Shown here: positions 8,866-17,971 of the stretch, in pieces | How positions within the stretch are numbered: position 1 is the stretch's first letter | Layout: every line of letters begins with the position of its first letter | Source: DATAGF01 sp963813355 | GTDB taxonomy: Bacteria > Actinomycetota > Thermoleophilia > Miltoncostaeales > Miltoncostaeaceae | Length of the DNA: 64,000 nucleotides | Direction of reading: 5' to 3' | Assembly: GCA_963813355.1 (NCBI GenBank) | Contig: CAWEYS010000021.1 | Coordinates: 79,455 to 143,454, forward strand | Notes under the pieces: model-generated | What the model saw: only the letters and a program-made list of their open reading frames with translations | The model's database searches: none | What the model was told of the DNA's origin: nothing | Translations under genes and position numbers: made by a program

Positions 8866-10032
8866 ATGAGGCTCCTCCACACCGCCGACTGGCACATCGG
8901 CAAGCGGCTCTACGGCGTCAACCGGATGGCCGAGTCGGCGGCCGTCCTGGCCGAGGTCCGCGACGTCGCCGCCGCCGAGGGGGTCGACGCGGTGCTCGTG
9001 GCGGGCGACCTGCTCGACCGGCGCCTCATCGACCCGGCGTGCCTGGGGGCGTGCCTCGCCGCGATGCAGTCGCTGGCCGAGGTCGCGCCGGTCGTGGCCG
9101 TGACCGGCAACCACGACGACCCGTCGCTGTGGGAGCACCTGGCGCCGTACCTGGCGCCGCGGGGGATCACCGTGATCGGGCGCGTGCGCGGGGGCGCCGA
9201 GGAGGCGGTGGTCACGGTGCCGACCCGCGCCGGGCCCCTCCACGTGGCCGCGCTGCCGTGGCTCGAGACGGAGCGGCTCGGCCTGGCGCCGGGGGCGGAC
9301 CGGCGCACGGCCCACGGCACCTACGCGGACGACGTCGCCGGGATCCTCGGGCTCCTCGCCGGAGAGCTGCGCGCCCGGCGGGCGGCGGACGGCGGCCCCG
9401 CGGTGCTCCTGGGCCACCTGCTGGTCAACGGCGCCGCCGCGGGCGGCGGCGAGCGCGAGCTCACCCTGGGGATGTCGTACGCGGTGACGGCGGCGTCCGT
9501 GCCCGCCGACCTCGACTACCTCGCGCTCGGGCACGTCCACCGGCCCCAGCGGGTGCCGCGCGTCTCGGCTCCCGGCCGCTACGCGGGCAGCCCCCTGGCG
9601 CTCGACTTCTCCGAGGACAACCACGCCAAGAGCGTCGCGCTCGCGACGATCGGGCGCGACGTCACGGACGTTCGGGAGGTGGCGCTGACGGCCGGGCGGC
9701 GGCTGGCGCGGATCCGGGGGCCGCTGGAGGACCTCCCCCGCCTCGCCGCCGCCCATGACGGCGCGTACCTCCTCTGCGAGGTGGAGCTCGACCGGGTGGC
9801 GCTGGACCTGGTGCGGGAGGTGCGCGAGCTGCTGCCCGACGCCCTGCGCGTCGAGCCCCGCTACGCCGAGGGTCTGGGAGCGACGGACGAGACCGGCGCG
9901 GCCGACGGCGGCGAGCCACGCACGCTGCCCGAGCACTACCAGGACTGGCACGCCGCCTCGGGGCGCCCGTTGGACCCGCGTCAGGCCGACGCGTTCGCGG
10001 CGGCCCTGGCGGCCGCCGAGCCCTCGCCCTGA
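8866..10032 (+). CDS. sbcD: Exonuclease SbcD (Mre11 family)
   Basis: A 388-residue metallophosphoesterase. The metal-binding motifs occur in family order: HTADWHIGK at the N-terminus, AGDLLD near residue 47, TGNHDD near 82, GHLLVNG near 183 and GHVHRP near 222. SbcD is the nuclease of the SbcCD complex, which cuts hairpins and protein-blocked ends. The C-terminal third is less conserved, as usual, and includes the cap that contacts SbcC. It lies 8 bp upstream of sbcC and behind herA, so all four genes are probably one transcript. Confidence 0.95.
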   Translation: MRLLHTADWHIGKRLYGVNRMAESAAVLAEVRDVAAAEGVDAVLVAGDLLDRRLIDPACLGACLAAMQSLAEVAPVVAVTGNHDDPSLWEHLAPYLAPRGITVIGRVRGGAEEAVVTVPTRAGPLHVAALPWLETERLGLAPGADRRTAHGTYADDVAGILGLLAGELRARRAADGGPAVLLGHLLVNGAAAGGGERELTLGMSYAVTAASVPADLDYLALGHVHRPQRVPRVSAPGRYAGSPLALDFSEDNHAKSVALATIGRDVTDVREVALTAGRRLARIRGPLEDLPRLAAAHDGAYLLCEVELDRVALDLVREVRELLPDALRVEPRYAEGLGATDETGAADGGEPRTLPEHYQDWHAASGRPLDPRQADAFAAALAAAEPSP

Positions 10033-10040
10033 GGCACGGG

Positions 10041-12704
10041 GTGCGGCCTCTCGAGCTGCGCCTCTCCGCCTTCCGCTCCTACGACGAGGAGACGGTCGAC
10101 TGGCGTCGCCACGGGCTCGTGGTGATCGCCGGGGACACCGGGGCGGGCAAGACGTCGCTCCTCGACGCGATCTGCTTCGCGCTCTACGGCCGCACGCCCG
10201 AGCTGTCGGGCCCCAAGCAGCTCCTGAGCCTCGGCCGGACCCACGGCGAGGTGCGCCTCACCTTCGCCCGCGGCGACGAGGTGTGGCGCGCGACCCGGCG
10301 CTTCGGGCCCGACGCCCCCGAGCCGCTCCACCTGCTCGAGCGGCTGCGCGGCGACTCGGACGAGGTCGTCGAGGGGATGGCCGGCGAGATCGTGGTCTCG
10401 GAGCGGCTCCAGGAGCTGGTCGGGCTCCGCTTCGAGGCCTTCACGAGCGCGGTGATCCTCGCCCAGGGGCGCTTCGCGCGGTTCCTCGGGGCGCGCCCGC
10501 GCGAGCGCGACGACATCCTGCGCGAGCTCTTCGGGGTCGCCTCGCTCGAGGGGGCGCGCGTCGCCGCCCAGGCCGCGGCCGGCGCATCGCGCGCGGCCGC
10601 CGACGCCCTCGCGGCCGAGCGGGCGCGCCTGCCGGCCCACGGGGCGCGCGAGCGCGGGCGGGCGGCGGCGGCGGCGCGCGAGGCCGCCGTCCGCGCCGCG
10701 GCCGTCGGAGCCCTGGTGCCGGCGGCCGAGGCCGCCGCGGCAGCCCGGCGCGAGGCGGCGGAGGCCGCCGCCGAGGCCGGCCTGCTCGCGGAGTCGCTCG
10801 GGGGCCTCCCCGACGCCGACGCCCGGGCCGCCCTGGCCGGGCGCCTCGCCGAGACGGGCGCCGCCCGCGAGCGCGCCGAGGCGGCGCTGGCCGGCGCGTC
10901 GCGCGCGGCGGCAGAGGCGGTGGGGCGGCGCGACGAGGCGCGGGCGGGCCACGGCGGGACGGCCGCCGAGCTGGCCGCGCTGCGCGGCGAGGCGGCGCGC
11001 CTGGCCGAGCTGGACGCCGACCTCCCCCGCCAGGAGGCCGAGATCGCCCGGCGGCGGGGGGAGCTCGAGGCCGTGGCGGCCGCCCTCGACACACGCGTCG
11101 CACTGGTGGCGCGCGCCGACCGAGCCGAGGCCGTGGCGGCGGCCGAGGCGAGCCGGGCGGCCGCCGAGGGAGCCGTGGCCCGGGCGGCGGAGCGCGCCGT
11201 GGCCGCAGCCGGCCGGCGCACGACCGCCACCCGGCTCGCGGACGAGGCGGCGGCGGCGGTCGAGAGCGCCCGGCGCGCCCACCTGGCGGCCGACCTGCGG
11301 GCGAGCCTCGATCCCGGCGACACCTGCCCGGTGTGCGGCGCGACGATCGGGGAGCACCCGGCGGCGGCCGGCGCCCCGGAGCTGGAGCGGGCGCGCCGGG
11401 AGGCCGAGGGGGCGCGCCGGGAGGCCGACGACGCGGCGGCGGCGGCGGCCCGCGCAGCGGCGGAGGAGGCCGCGGCCCGGGCGGCCGCTCAGGCGGCGGG
11501 CGACGCGGCGGCGGCGGCGCGCGCGCGGCAGGCCGAGGCCGGCGGGACGCCGGACGACGACCCGGGCGCCCTTCGGCGCGAGGCCGGGCCGGTCGCCGAG
11601 GACGCGGCCGCCGCGCACGCCGCGGGCGGGGAGCTGACCGCGCTCGCCGAGCGCCTGGAGGCGGCGCGCGGCGAGGCGGCGCGCCTGCGCGAGCGGCTCG
11701 GGGCCTGGGGCGAGCCCGGGGCGGCGGCCCGCCTCGAGGCCGCGGTCGCCGAGCTGGGCACGCTCGACGCGGCGGCCGAGCGCGCGCTCGGCGAGGACGC
11801 GGCCGCGCGCCGGGGCGCCGAGGCGGCCCGCCAGGCGCACGAGGCGATCGAGCGCGGCGAGCTCGCCCGCCTCCGCGGCGCGGCCGTGCGGCTGGCCCAG
11901 CGGCTGGGGGCCGACCCGCCGGACGCGGCGTCCGGGCCGGACGAGGCGGTCGAGGCCGCGGGGCGGCTGGCGCGGCGGGCCGAGCGGGCCGTGACGGCGC
12001 TGGCCGCCCGCGCCGCGAGCGCGGACGAGCACGCCGGCGAGGTCGAGACGCGCATCGCCGACGCCGGGGCGGGCCTGGGCCTCGCCGGCCCCGGCGACGT
12101 CGGGCCCGCCGCGGCCGCGGCGGGCGGCGCCCGCGACGACGCGCGCCGCGCCCTGGCCGCGATCGAGGCGACGGCCGCCGAGGGGCGGCGGCTGGCGGCG
12201 CTCGAGGCCGGCTCCCGCGCGGCCGCCGAGCGCCAGGGCCGGGTGGCCGCCGACCTCCAGGCGAACCGCTTCCCGCGCTACCTGCTGCAGCGGTACCGCG
12301 AGCGCCTGGCGGTGGGGGCGTCGGCCCGGCTCGAGGAGCTCAGCGGCCGCCGCTACCGCTTCGCCGGGACCGGGCCCGACCCGCTCGACGTGATCGACCT
12401 GGCGCGCGGCGAGCGGCGGCGGGGCGCGGCGACGCTGTCGGGCGGCGAGCGCTTCCTCGCCAGCCTGGCGCTGGCGCTGGGGCTGGGCGAGGCGGCGGCC
12501 GAGTCGGGCGGGCGGCTGGATTGCCTGTTCCTGGACGAGGGCTTCTCGTCGCTGGACGCCGAGTCGCTCGAGCAGGCCCTGTCGGGCGTCGAGCGGCTGG
12601 CCGGCGACGGCCGCCTGGTGGTGGTGATCACGCACATGCCCGGGGTCGTCGACCGGCTTGGGCGCGGCCATCCGGGTCACGAGGGATCCGAGCGGTGTGA
12701 GTAG
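10041..12704 (+). CDS. sbcC: Exonuclease subunit SbcC (Rad50-type SMC ATPase)
   Basis: An 887-residue SMC-like protein. Walker A is GDTGAGKTSLLDA near residue 31, followed by the Q-loop region (LSLGRTHGEV). The ABC signature LSGGERF is near residue 800, Walker B with D-loop (LFLDEGFSSLD) near 826, and the His switch is VVVITHMPG. Between them are two long alanine/arginine-rich coiled-coil arms that meet at a zinc hook, CPVC, near residue 429. The very high Ala content of the arms reflects extreme GC content. The start is GTG. SbcC holds DNA ends and powers SbcD; here the pair sits behind nurA-herA. Confidence 0.95.
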   Translation: MRPLELRLSAFRSYDEETVDWRRHGLVVIAGDTGAGKTSLLDAICFALYGRTPELSGPKQLLSLGRTHGEVRLTFARGDEVWRATRRFGPDAPEPLHLLERLRGDSDEVVEGMAGEIVVSERLQELVGLRFEAFTSAVILAQGRFARFLGARPRERDDILRELFGVASLEGARVAAQAAAGASRAAADALAAERARLPAHGARERGRAAAAAREAAVRAAAVGALVPAAEAAAAARREAAEAAAEAGLLAESLGGLPDADARAALAGRLAETGAARERAEAALAGASRAAAEAVGRRDEARAGHGGTAAELAALRGEAARLAELDADLPRQEAEIARRRGELEAVAAALDTRVALVARADRAEAVAAAEASRAAAEGAVARAAERAVAAAGRRTTATRLADEAAAAVESARRAHLAADLRASLDPGDTCPVCGATIGEHPAAAGAPELERARREAEGARREADDAAAAAARAAAEEAAARAAAQAAGDAAAAARARQAEAGGTPDDDPGALRREAGPVAEDAAAAHAAGGELTALAERLEAARGEAARLRERLGAWGEPGAAARLEAAVAELGTLDAAAERALGEDAAARRGAEAARQAHEAIERGELARLRGAAVRLAQRLGADPPDAASGPDEAVEAAGRLARRAERAVTALAARAASADEHAGEVETRIADAGAGLGLAGPGDVGPAAAAAGGARDDARRALAAIEATAAEGRRLAALEAGSRAAAERQGRVAADLQANRFPRYLLQRYRERLAVGASARLEELSGRRYRFAGTGPDPLDVIDLARGERRRGAATLSGGERFLASLALALGLGEAAAESGGRLDCLFLDEGFSSLDAESLEQALSGVERLAGDGRLVVVITHMPGVVDRLGRGHPGHEGSERCE

Positions 12705-12707
12705 AGT
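12702..12707 (+). promoter_or_regulatory. Leaderless-type -10 hexamer upstream of the 131-residue membrane protein
   Basis: TAGAGT inside the end of sbcC. The last T is 7 nt before the GTG start at 12714, so transcription would begin at the start codon. It overlaps the sbcC stop codon. Confidence 0.5.
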
Positions 12708-12713
12708 GGCGGC

Positions 12714-13109
12714 GTGACGCGCGCCTTCCTCTGGATCCACCTGGTCCTCGCGACCCTCGTGGTGGTGGGGATCTTCGTCCAGGTCTACCTGATCGCGTCG
12801 TACTTCTTCGGCGCCGGCACCGACGCCCTCGACGCGCACAAGGACCTCGGGGGGATCGTGCACATCGTCGAGGTGCTGGTCTTCCTCGCCTCGATCGTCG
12901 CGTACTGGCGGCGGTGGTGGGACGTGGGGCTCGGGTTCGCCGTCGGGGCCATCGGCACCATCCAGCTCGGCTTCGCCGACGGCGACGACTGGGTGGGCGG
13001 CCTCCACGGCCTCTTCGCCCTGTTCGTGCTGGTGCTCGCCGCGGTCGCGGCGCACCGCTCGGTGCGGGCGCTCGGCCTGGGCCGCCACGGGGCGGCCGGC
13101 CCGGCCTAG
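12714..13109 (+). CDS. Four-helix integral membrane protein of unknown function
   Basis: A 131-residue protein with four predicted membrane helices (about residues 4-28, 43-63, 70-88 and 96-116). Histidines occur in or near the helices (WIHLVLA, HKDLGGIVHIVE, GLHGLF, AAHRSV), which would be compatible with heme or metal binding as in small b561-type proteins, but no family motif proves it. It may belong to a family of small four-helix actinobacterial membrane proteins. It is preceded by a leaderless-type promoter and overlaps the MFS gene tail to tail by 4 bp. Function unknown. Confidence 0.7.
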   Translation: MTRAFLWIHLVLATLVVVGIFVQVYLIASYFFGAGTDALDAHKDLGGIVHIVEVLVFLASIVAYWRRWWDVGLGFAVGAIGTIQLGFADGDDWVGGLHGLFALFVLVLAAVAAHRSVRALGLGRHGAAGPA

Positions 13110-14266
13110 CCCAGCTCGCGCCGGGCCTCCGCGGCGGCCAGCGGGCCCAGGGTCAGCCAGCCCACGAGGGGGCAGACCGAGGCCAGCGCGAAGGCGGCCG
13201 GCCACGACAGCAGCCCGACCGCCGCGCCGAAGAGCGGCGACGCCGCGGCGACGGCGACGAACAGGATCGTGTTCTGCAGCCCGAGGGCGGTGCCGACGCG
13301 CGAGGGGGCGACCATCTCGGCGGCGGCCGCGAACGAGACCCCGTTGCCCGCCATCACGACGATCCCGGCGACGATCAGCAGCGGCACGGCCAGCCCGTCG
13401 GGCGCGGGAAGGAGGGCCGTGGCGACGCCCAGGCACACGCCGCCGGCGAGGGCGATCGCCCGCAGCGGCCGGATGCGGCTGCCCAGCCGGTCGGACCACG
13501 CCCCGGCCGCGACCCGCGCCGCCGCGCCGCCGATCTGGACGCCGGCCAGCGCCAGCGCGGAGGCCGTCACCGACCAGCCGCGCTGCTCGTGGAGGTAGAG
13601 GGCGAGGAAGCTGAGGACGGAGATCTGCCCGAGGACCACCCCCGCCGTCCCCAGCGACAGGCGCCAGATGCCCCGGTCGCGCAGCGGGCCGGCCGAGGTG
13701 ACGTGCGGCGGCGGCTCGTCGAGCTCGCCCGGCTCGGGCTCCGCCCGGCGCAGCCCGATGGCGGCGGCCGCCGCCCCCCCCAGGCACGCCCCTGCCAGCG
13801 CCAGGAGGGCCGCCTCGACCCCGCCGGCGTCGGCCGCCAGGGGCAGCAGCGCCGCGGCGATGGCCCCGCCGAGCGGGGTCGACATGTGGCGCAGGCCGAG
13901 CGCGAATCCGCGCTGCGAGGGACCGAACCACGACACGACCGCCCGGCCGCTCGCCGCGTTGGCGCTCGAGCCGAAGGCCCCCGCGAGCACCAGGGCGGCG
14001 CCGAGGGCCCCGCCGGACGTCGTCTGCGAGGCGAGCGCGAGCCCGCCCGCCGCCCCGGTGAGGCCCACCGCGATCACGAGCCGCTCGCCGACGCGGTCGG
14101 CGAGCGCCCCCCAGGCGAGCAGCGTCGCGACGATGCCGACGGTCGAGGCCGCCAGGAGAGCCCCGGTCTCGGCGATCGAGAGCCCGTACTCGCTCCGGAT
14201 CTGCGGCGCCACGGCGGGCAGGCCGAGCTGGACGGCCGAGATGCTGGCCTGGGCGGCCATCCCCAC
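13106..14266 (-). CDS. Major facilitator superfamily transporter
   Basis: A 386-residue protein with about twelve hydrophobic segments in two halves. The loop between helices 2 and 3 has the MFS signature WGALADRVGERLV, and the equivalent in the second half is GAWSDRLGSR. A hydrophilic loop near residue 195 (EPEPGELDEPP) separates the halves. No substrate-specific motif was recognised; the pattern fits drug or sugar efflux equally. The first helix (RWVVLAVGMAAQ) would extend upstream of the GTG at 14266, but no better in-frame start was found, so the N-terminus is uncertain. The gene lies 28 bp after the S9 peptidase on the same strand, so the transporter and peptidase may be co-expressed. 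Confidence 0.85.
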   Translation of the reverse strand: MGMAAQASISAVQLGLPAVAPQIRSEYGLSIAETGALLAASTVGIVATLLAWGALADRVGERLVIAVGLTGAAGGLALASQTTSGGALGAALVLAGAFGSSANAASGRAVVSWFGPSQRGFALGLRHMSTPLGGAIAAALLPLAADAGGVEAALLALAGACLGGAAAAAIGLRRAEPEPGELDEPPPHVTSAGPLRDRGIWRLSLGTAGVVLGQISVLSFLALYLHEQRGWSVTASALALAGVQIGGAAARVAAGAWSDRLGSRIRPLRAIALAGGVCLGVATALLPAPDGLAVPLLIVAGIVVMAGNGVSFAAAAEMVAPSRVGTALGLQNTILFVAVAAASPLFGAAVGLLSWPAAFALASVCPLVGWLTLGPLAAAEARRELG

Positions 14267-14294
14267 GGCGAGGACGACCCACCGGTAGGAGTCC

Positions 14295-16139
14295 CTACGG
14301 CTCGCTGCGCCCGCCGAGGTGCTTCGCGAAGAAGCGCTCGATGGCCCGGTAGGCGTCCATGCGGTTCTCGGGCTTCACGAACCCGTGGCCCTCGTCGTCC
14401 TTCACGAGGTACTCGACGTCGACGCCCCTCGCGCGCAGGGCCGCGACGATCTGGTCGGACTCGGCCTTGGTCACGCGCGGGTCGTTGGCGCCCTGCACCA
14501 CCAGCAGGGGCGCACGGATCGCGTCGACGCGGTTGAGCGGCGAGCGCGCCTCGAGGTCGGCGAGCTGCGCGGGGTCGTCGGGGTCGCCCACGTAGCGGAA
14601 CCAGGTGCTCGCCAGGAACGGGCGCCAGTAGGGCGGGAACGACCGCACGAGCGTGACCAGGCTCGACGGGCCGACCACGCTGACGACCGCCGCGAAGACG
14701 TCGGGCGTGAAGGTCGCCCCGACGAGGGCGGCGTAGCCGCCGTAGGAGCCGCCGTAGATGCCGATGCGGGAGCGGTCGGCGATGCCCTCGGCCACCAGCC
14801 ACTCCACGCCGTCGATGAGGTCGTCGTGCATCCTCCCGGCGAACTCGCGCTCGGCGGCGTGGGTGAAGCTCTTGCCGAACCCCGTCGAGCCGCGGTAGTT
14901 GACCTGGAGCACCGCGTAGCCGCGGTTGGCCAGGAGCTGGGCCTGGGGGTCGTAGCCCCACGCGTCGCGCGCCCACGGGCCCCCGTGCACCACCAGCACC
15001 GCCGGCAGGCCGCGGGGCTCGGCGTCGAGGGGCAGCGTGAGGTAGGAGCGGAGGGGCAGCCCGTCACGCGATGTGATCGTCACGGGGCGCATGGGCGCGA
15101 GGGTCTGCGGGTCGAGCCAGGGGCGCGAGCGGTAGAGGAGCTCCGCGGCGCCCGTCGCCCGGTCGAAGAGGTAGGTCGCCCCCGGATCGCGGTCGTCGTC
15201 GAAGGCCACGATCCACGCGGTCTCGTCGGCGTCCTGCCCCGTGATGTGCGGGTCGCCGGGGTGGAGGGCGCGGACGGCCTCCCAGTCGCGGCCGAACCGC
15301 TCGTCGAAGGGGTGCATCACGGTGCGGTCGCGCAGGTAGGCGGCGCCCAGCAGCTCCCCCGTCAGGTCGCTGATCACCGGCCCCGACAGATCGGCCTCGT
15401 CGTCGCGGTCGAGCTCCCGCTCAGAGCCGTCGGCCGGGTCGAGCTCGACGAGCCGCTCCAGGTCGGAGCCGCGGGCGCTCCCCACCCACAGCCGGGCGCC
15501 GTCGGGCGTGAAGGCGAACGCGTGCCCGCCGTCCTCGTTGGCGAACTCGGCGACGACCCGGAACTCGCCGTCCTCGTGGTCGCGCACCAGCAGCTCGTAG
15601 TCGCCCGCCGGCGTCTGCGCCCGCGCCGCCCGCAGGAGCCCCTCCCGGTCGGCGAGCCAGCCGATGATGTTGCCCGGGTTGCGGGCGACGAGCCGGAGCT
15701 GTCCGGTCGCCAGCGTCAGGCGGTAGGCGTCGAAGACCGAGCGGTCGCGGTGGTTCATCGAGACGAGGACGTGGCGGGGGGTGGCCCGCGGCGCCGCGAT
15801 CAGCCCGGCCCTCACCCCCGCGAAGGGCGTCAGGTCGCGAGTGCGGCCGCCATCGACCTCGACCGCCATCAGGTGGTGGTTCTCGTCGCCGCCCTGGTCC
15901 TGCGAGTAGAGGATGCGGCGCGAGTCGCGCGACCAGAGGTACGAGCGAACGCCCCGGTCGCGATCGTCGGTCACGGGGCGCTCCCCGCCGCCCTCCCGGT
16001 CGCGCACCCAGACGTTCAGCACGCCCTCCCGGGCCGCGAGCCACGACAGCCGGCGACCGTCCGGCGAGAGCCGCGCCAGCGCCCGCTCGGGATCCCCGAA
16101 GAGGTCGCGGAGCGGGATCAGCGGGGGCACGGCGGGCAT
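14295..16139 (-). CDS. S9 family (prolyl oligopeptidase-type) serine peptidase
   Basis: A 614-residue protein with an N-terminal beta-propeller-like region (repeated SPDGRRLSW, WSRDSRRILYSQ, TPDGARLWVG segments, roughly residues 20-330) and a C-terminal alpha/beta-hydrolase domain. The catalytic triad is visible: Ser in GGSYGGYA near residue 464, Asp in QGANDPRVT near 551 and His in DEGHGFVKPENR near 581. These enzymes cleave short peptides, as dipeptidyl or acylaminoacyl peptidases. No signal peptide is seen, so it is probably cytoplasmic. It is transcribed divergently from the fatty-acid operon. Confidence 0.93.
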   Translation of the reverse strand: MPAVPPLIPLRDLFGDPERALARLSPDGRRLSWLAAREGVLNVWVRDREGGGERPVTDDRDRGVRSYLWSRDSRRILYSQDQGGDENHHLMAVEVDGGRTRDLTPFAGVRAGLIAAPRATPRHVLVSMNHRDRSVFDAYRLTLATGQLRLVARNPGNIIGWLADREGLLRAARAQTPAGDYELLVRDHEDGEFRVVAEFANEDGGHAFAFTPDGARLWVGSARGSDLERLVELDPADGSERELDRDDEADLSGPVISDLTGELLGAAYLRDRTVMHPFDERFGRDWEAVRALHPGDPHITGQDADETAWIVAFDDDRDPGATYLFDRATGAAELLYRSRPWLDPQTLAPMRPVTITSRDGLPLRSYLTLPLDAEPRGLPAVLVVHGGPWARDAWGYDPQAQLLANRGYAVLQVNYRGSTGFGKSFTHAAEREFAGRMHDDLIDGVEWLVAEGIADRSRIGIYGGSYGGYAALVGATFTPDVFAAVVSVVGPSSLVTLVRSFPPYWRPFLASTWFRYVGDPDDPAQLADLEARSPLNRVDAIRAPLLVVQGANDPRVTKAESDQIVAALRARGVDVEYLVKDDEGHGFVKPENRMDAYRAIERFFAKHLGGRSEP

Positions 16140-16203
16140 CGTGGCAGGTCGCGGCGCGGAGGCGCCCGGCCGGCCCCGGTTGGACGGGCGGCCGCCGGAC
16201 CTC

Positions 16204-16209
16204 TATCAT
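16204..16209 (+). promoter_or_regulatory. Candidate -10 hexamer for the fab operon
   Basis: TATCAT in the 168-bp gap between the divergent peptidase gene and fabD, which otherwise holds no gene. If used, it would give a leader of about 95 nt ahead of fabD, unlike the leaderless arrangement elsewhere in the window. Confidence 0.3.
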
Positions 16210-16307
16210 CGCCCGGTTATCGGGTTTTGTCCGCCCGTTGCCCCCCCGGACGAGGAGCCGGCTCTGAGGCCGTGCACGCGCTCTTGCGACCCCGCTGAGG
16301 TCCCCCG

Positions 16308-17228
16308 CTGATCGCTCTGCTCTTCCCCGGCCAGGGGGCGCAGCAGGTCGGCATGGGACACGCGCTCTCGCAGGCCTTCCCCACGGCCCGCCGCACATTC
16401 GAGGAGGCCAACGACCTGCTCGGGTACGACCTCGCGCGCCTGTGCTTCGAGGGCCCGGCCGAGGACCTGACCTCGACCCGCAACTGCCAGCCGGCGATCC
16501 TGACGACCTCGGTGGCGGCGTGGCGGGTCGCGCACGAGCACGGGGTGACCGGGGACATCGCGATGGGCCACTCGCTCGGCGAGTACTCCGCGCTCGTGGC
16601 CTGCGGCAGCCTCTCCTTCGACCAGGCCCTGCAGCTGGTGCAGGCGCGCGGCGACGCGACCACCGACGTCTCGGCGGCGACGCCGGGCCAGATGGTCGCC
16701 CTGCTGGGCGCCAGCGACGAGGACGTCGAGGCCCTCTGCCTGGAGGCCGGCGAGGTGTGGCCCGCCAACTACAACGGCCCGGGCCAGATCGTCGCCTCCG
16801 GCCTGCACCGCGGCGTCAACCGGCTGCGCGATCTCGCGCACGCCCGCGGGATCAAGGCGCGGCTCCTCGACGTCAACGGCGCGTTCCACTCCTCGGTGAT
16901 GGCGCCCGCCGCCGAGAAGCTGCGCGAGGCGCTCTCGAGCGTGAAGATCGGGACGCCCTCGCTGCCCTTCCTCTCCGCCACCTCCGGCCGGTTCGAGCGC
17001 GGCGAGCGCCTGCGGACCCTCCTGGCCCAGCAGCTCACCGCTCCGGTGCGCTTCACCCAGACCGTCCGGATGGCCCTGGACCACGGCGTCGACACCTTCG
17101 TCGAGTTCGGCCACCGGCGCGTGCTGGTCGGCCTGGTGCGGCGTATCCGGCCCGACGTCCAGGCGATCCACCTGGGCGATCCGTCGGACCTGCCCGCCCT
17201 CCTGGCCATGGCCGGGCGCCCCGACTAG
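16308..17228 (+). CDS. fabD: Malonyl-CoA:ACP transacylase, apparently starting at CTG
   Basis: Transfers malonyl groups from CoA to acyl carrier protein for fatty-acid synthesis. The nucleophile is in GHSLGEYSALVA near residue 92, the active-site His is in GAFHSSV, and the QPAILTTS segment is conserved. The family-defining N-terminus IALLFPGQGAQQVGMG lies upstream of the first ATG (16353). The only codon that can start it is CTG at 16308, because an in-frame TGA lies three codons earlier. GAGG at 16297-16300 is correctly placed as ribosome binding site. This gives 306 residues, matching the usual 305-310. fabG follows after 11 bp. Confidence 0.9.
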   Translation: MIALLFPGQGAQQVGMGHALSQAFPTARRTFEEANDLLGYDLARLCFEGPAEDLTSTRNCQPAILTTSVAAWRVAHEHGVTGDIAMGHSLGEYSALVACGSLSFDQALQLVQARGDATTDVSAATPGQMVALLGASDEDVEALCLEAGEVWPANYNGPGQIVASGLHRGVNRLRDLAHARGIKARLLDVNGAFHSSVMAPAAEKLREALSSVKIGTPSLPFLSATSGRFERGERLRTLLAQQLTAPVRFTQTVRMALDHGVDTFVEFGHRRVLVGLVRRIRPDVQAIHLGDPSDLPALLAMAGRPD

Positions 17229-17239
17229 GACCGCGGGGA

Positions 17240-17971
17240 GTGCCGGTCGCGCTCGTCACCGGCGCGAGCAAGGGGATCGGGGCGGCGTGCGCCCTCGCCC
17301 TCGCGCGCCGGGGCTACGACCTCGGGCTGACCTACGCGGGCGACCGCGAGGGCGCCGAGGCGGTCGCCGAGGCGGTCCGCGCCTCGGGCCGCCGGGCCCG
17401 CGCGGTGCGCAGCGAGGCCCGCGAGGCGGGCGGCGCCGCCCGCGCCGTCGAGGAGGTGGAGGGCGCCCTCGGCCCGCTGGATGTCATGGTGGCCAACGCC
17501 GGGGTCACCCGGGACGGCCCCGCGGTGCGGATGGCCGGCGAGGCCTGGAGAGAGCCGATCGACGTGAACCTGACGGGCACCATGAACGCCATCCGCGCCG
17601 CGCTCGCGGGGATGGTGCGCCGCGGGGGCGGGTGCGTGGTGGCGATCTCCTCGATCGTGGGCGTGCAGGGCAACGCCGGCCAGGCCAACTACGCGGCGTC
17701 GAAGGCCGGCATCCTCGGCCTGGTGCGCGCCCTCGCGCGGGAGGCCGGGCCGTCCGGGGTGCGGGTCAACGCCGTCGCGCCCGGGTTCGTGCGGACGCGC
17801 CTCACCGACGTGCTGGACGAGGAGCGGCGGGCGCGCCTGCTCGCGGCCACGCCCCTCGGGCGGCTGGGCGAGCCCGAGGACGTCGCGGGCCCGGTCGCCT
17901 TCCTCTGCTCCCCCGCGGCCGCCTACATCACCGGCGCGGTGCTCGCGGTGGACGGGGGGCTGCGGCTGTGA
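17240..17971 (+). CDS. fabG: 3-oxoacyl-ACP reductase (SDR)
   Basis: NADPH-dependent reduction of 3-oxoacyl-ACP in the elongation cycle. The 243-residue protein has the SDR cofactor motif TGASKGIG at the N-terminus, VANAG near residue 90, catalytic Ser in AISSIVG, and the YAASKAG motif (YxxxK) near 153. The C-terminal PGFVRTRLTD and the DGGL-like end are typical of FabG. GTG start; the stop overlaps the start of fabF as GTGA. Its position between fabD and fabF supports FabG over other SDRs. Confidence 0.92.
   Translation: MPVALVTGASKGIGAACALALARRGYDLGLTYAGDREGAEAVAEAVRASGRRARAVRSEAREAGGAARAVEEVEGALGPLDVMVANAGVTRDGPAVRMAGEAWREPIDVNLTGTMNAIRAALAGMVRRGGGCVVAISSIVGVQGNAGQANYAASKAGILGLVRALAREAGPSGVRVNAVAPGFVRTRLTDVLDEERRARLLAATPLGRLGEPEDVAGPVAFLCSPAAAYITGAVLAVDGGLRL

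Noticed and set aside
9981..14282. A 1433-codon minus-strand open frame over sbcC and the MFS gene
   Set aside because: It is the complement of SbcC coiled-coil codons and runs over an intergenic region; no recognisable domain.
16140..16307. Small gene between the S9 peptidase and fabD
   Set aside because: The frames here have no coding-like composition; the plus-strand frame is part of the peptidase complement. A promoter is the better reading.
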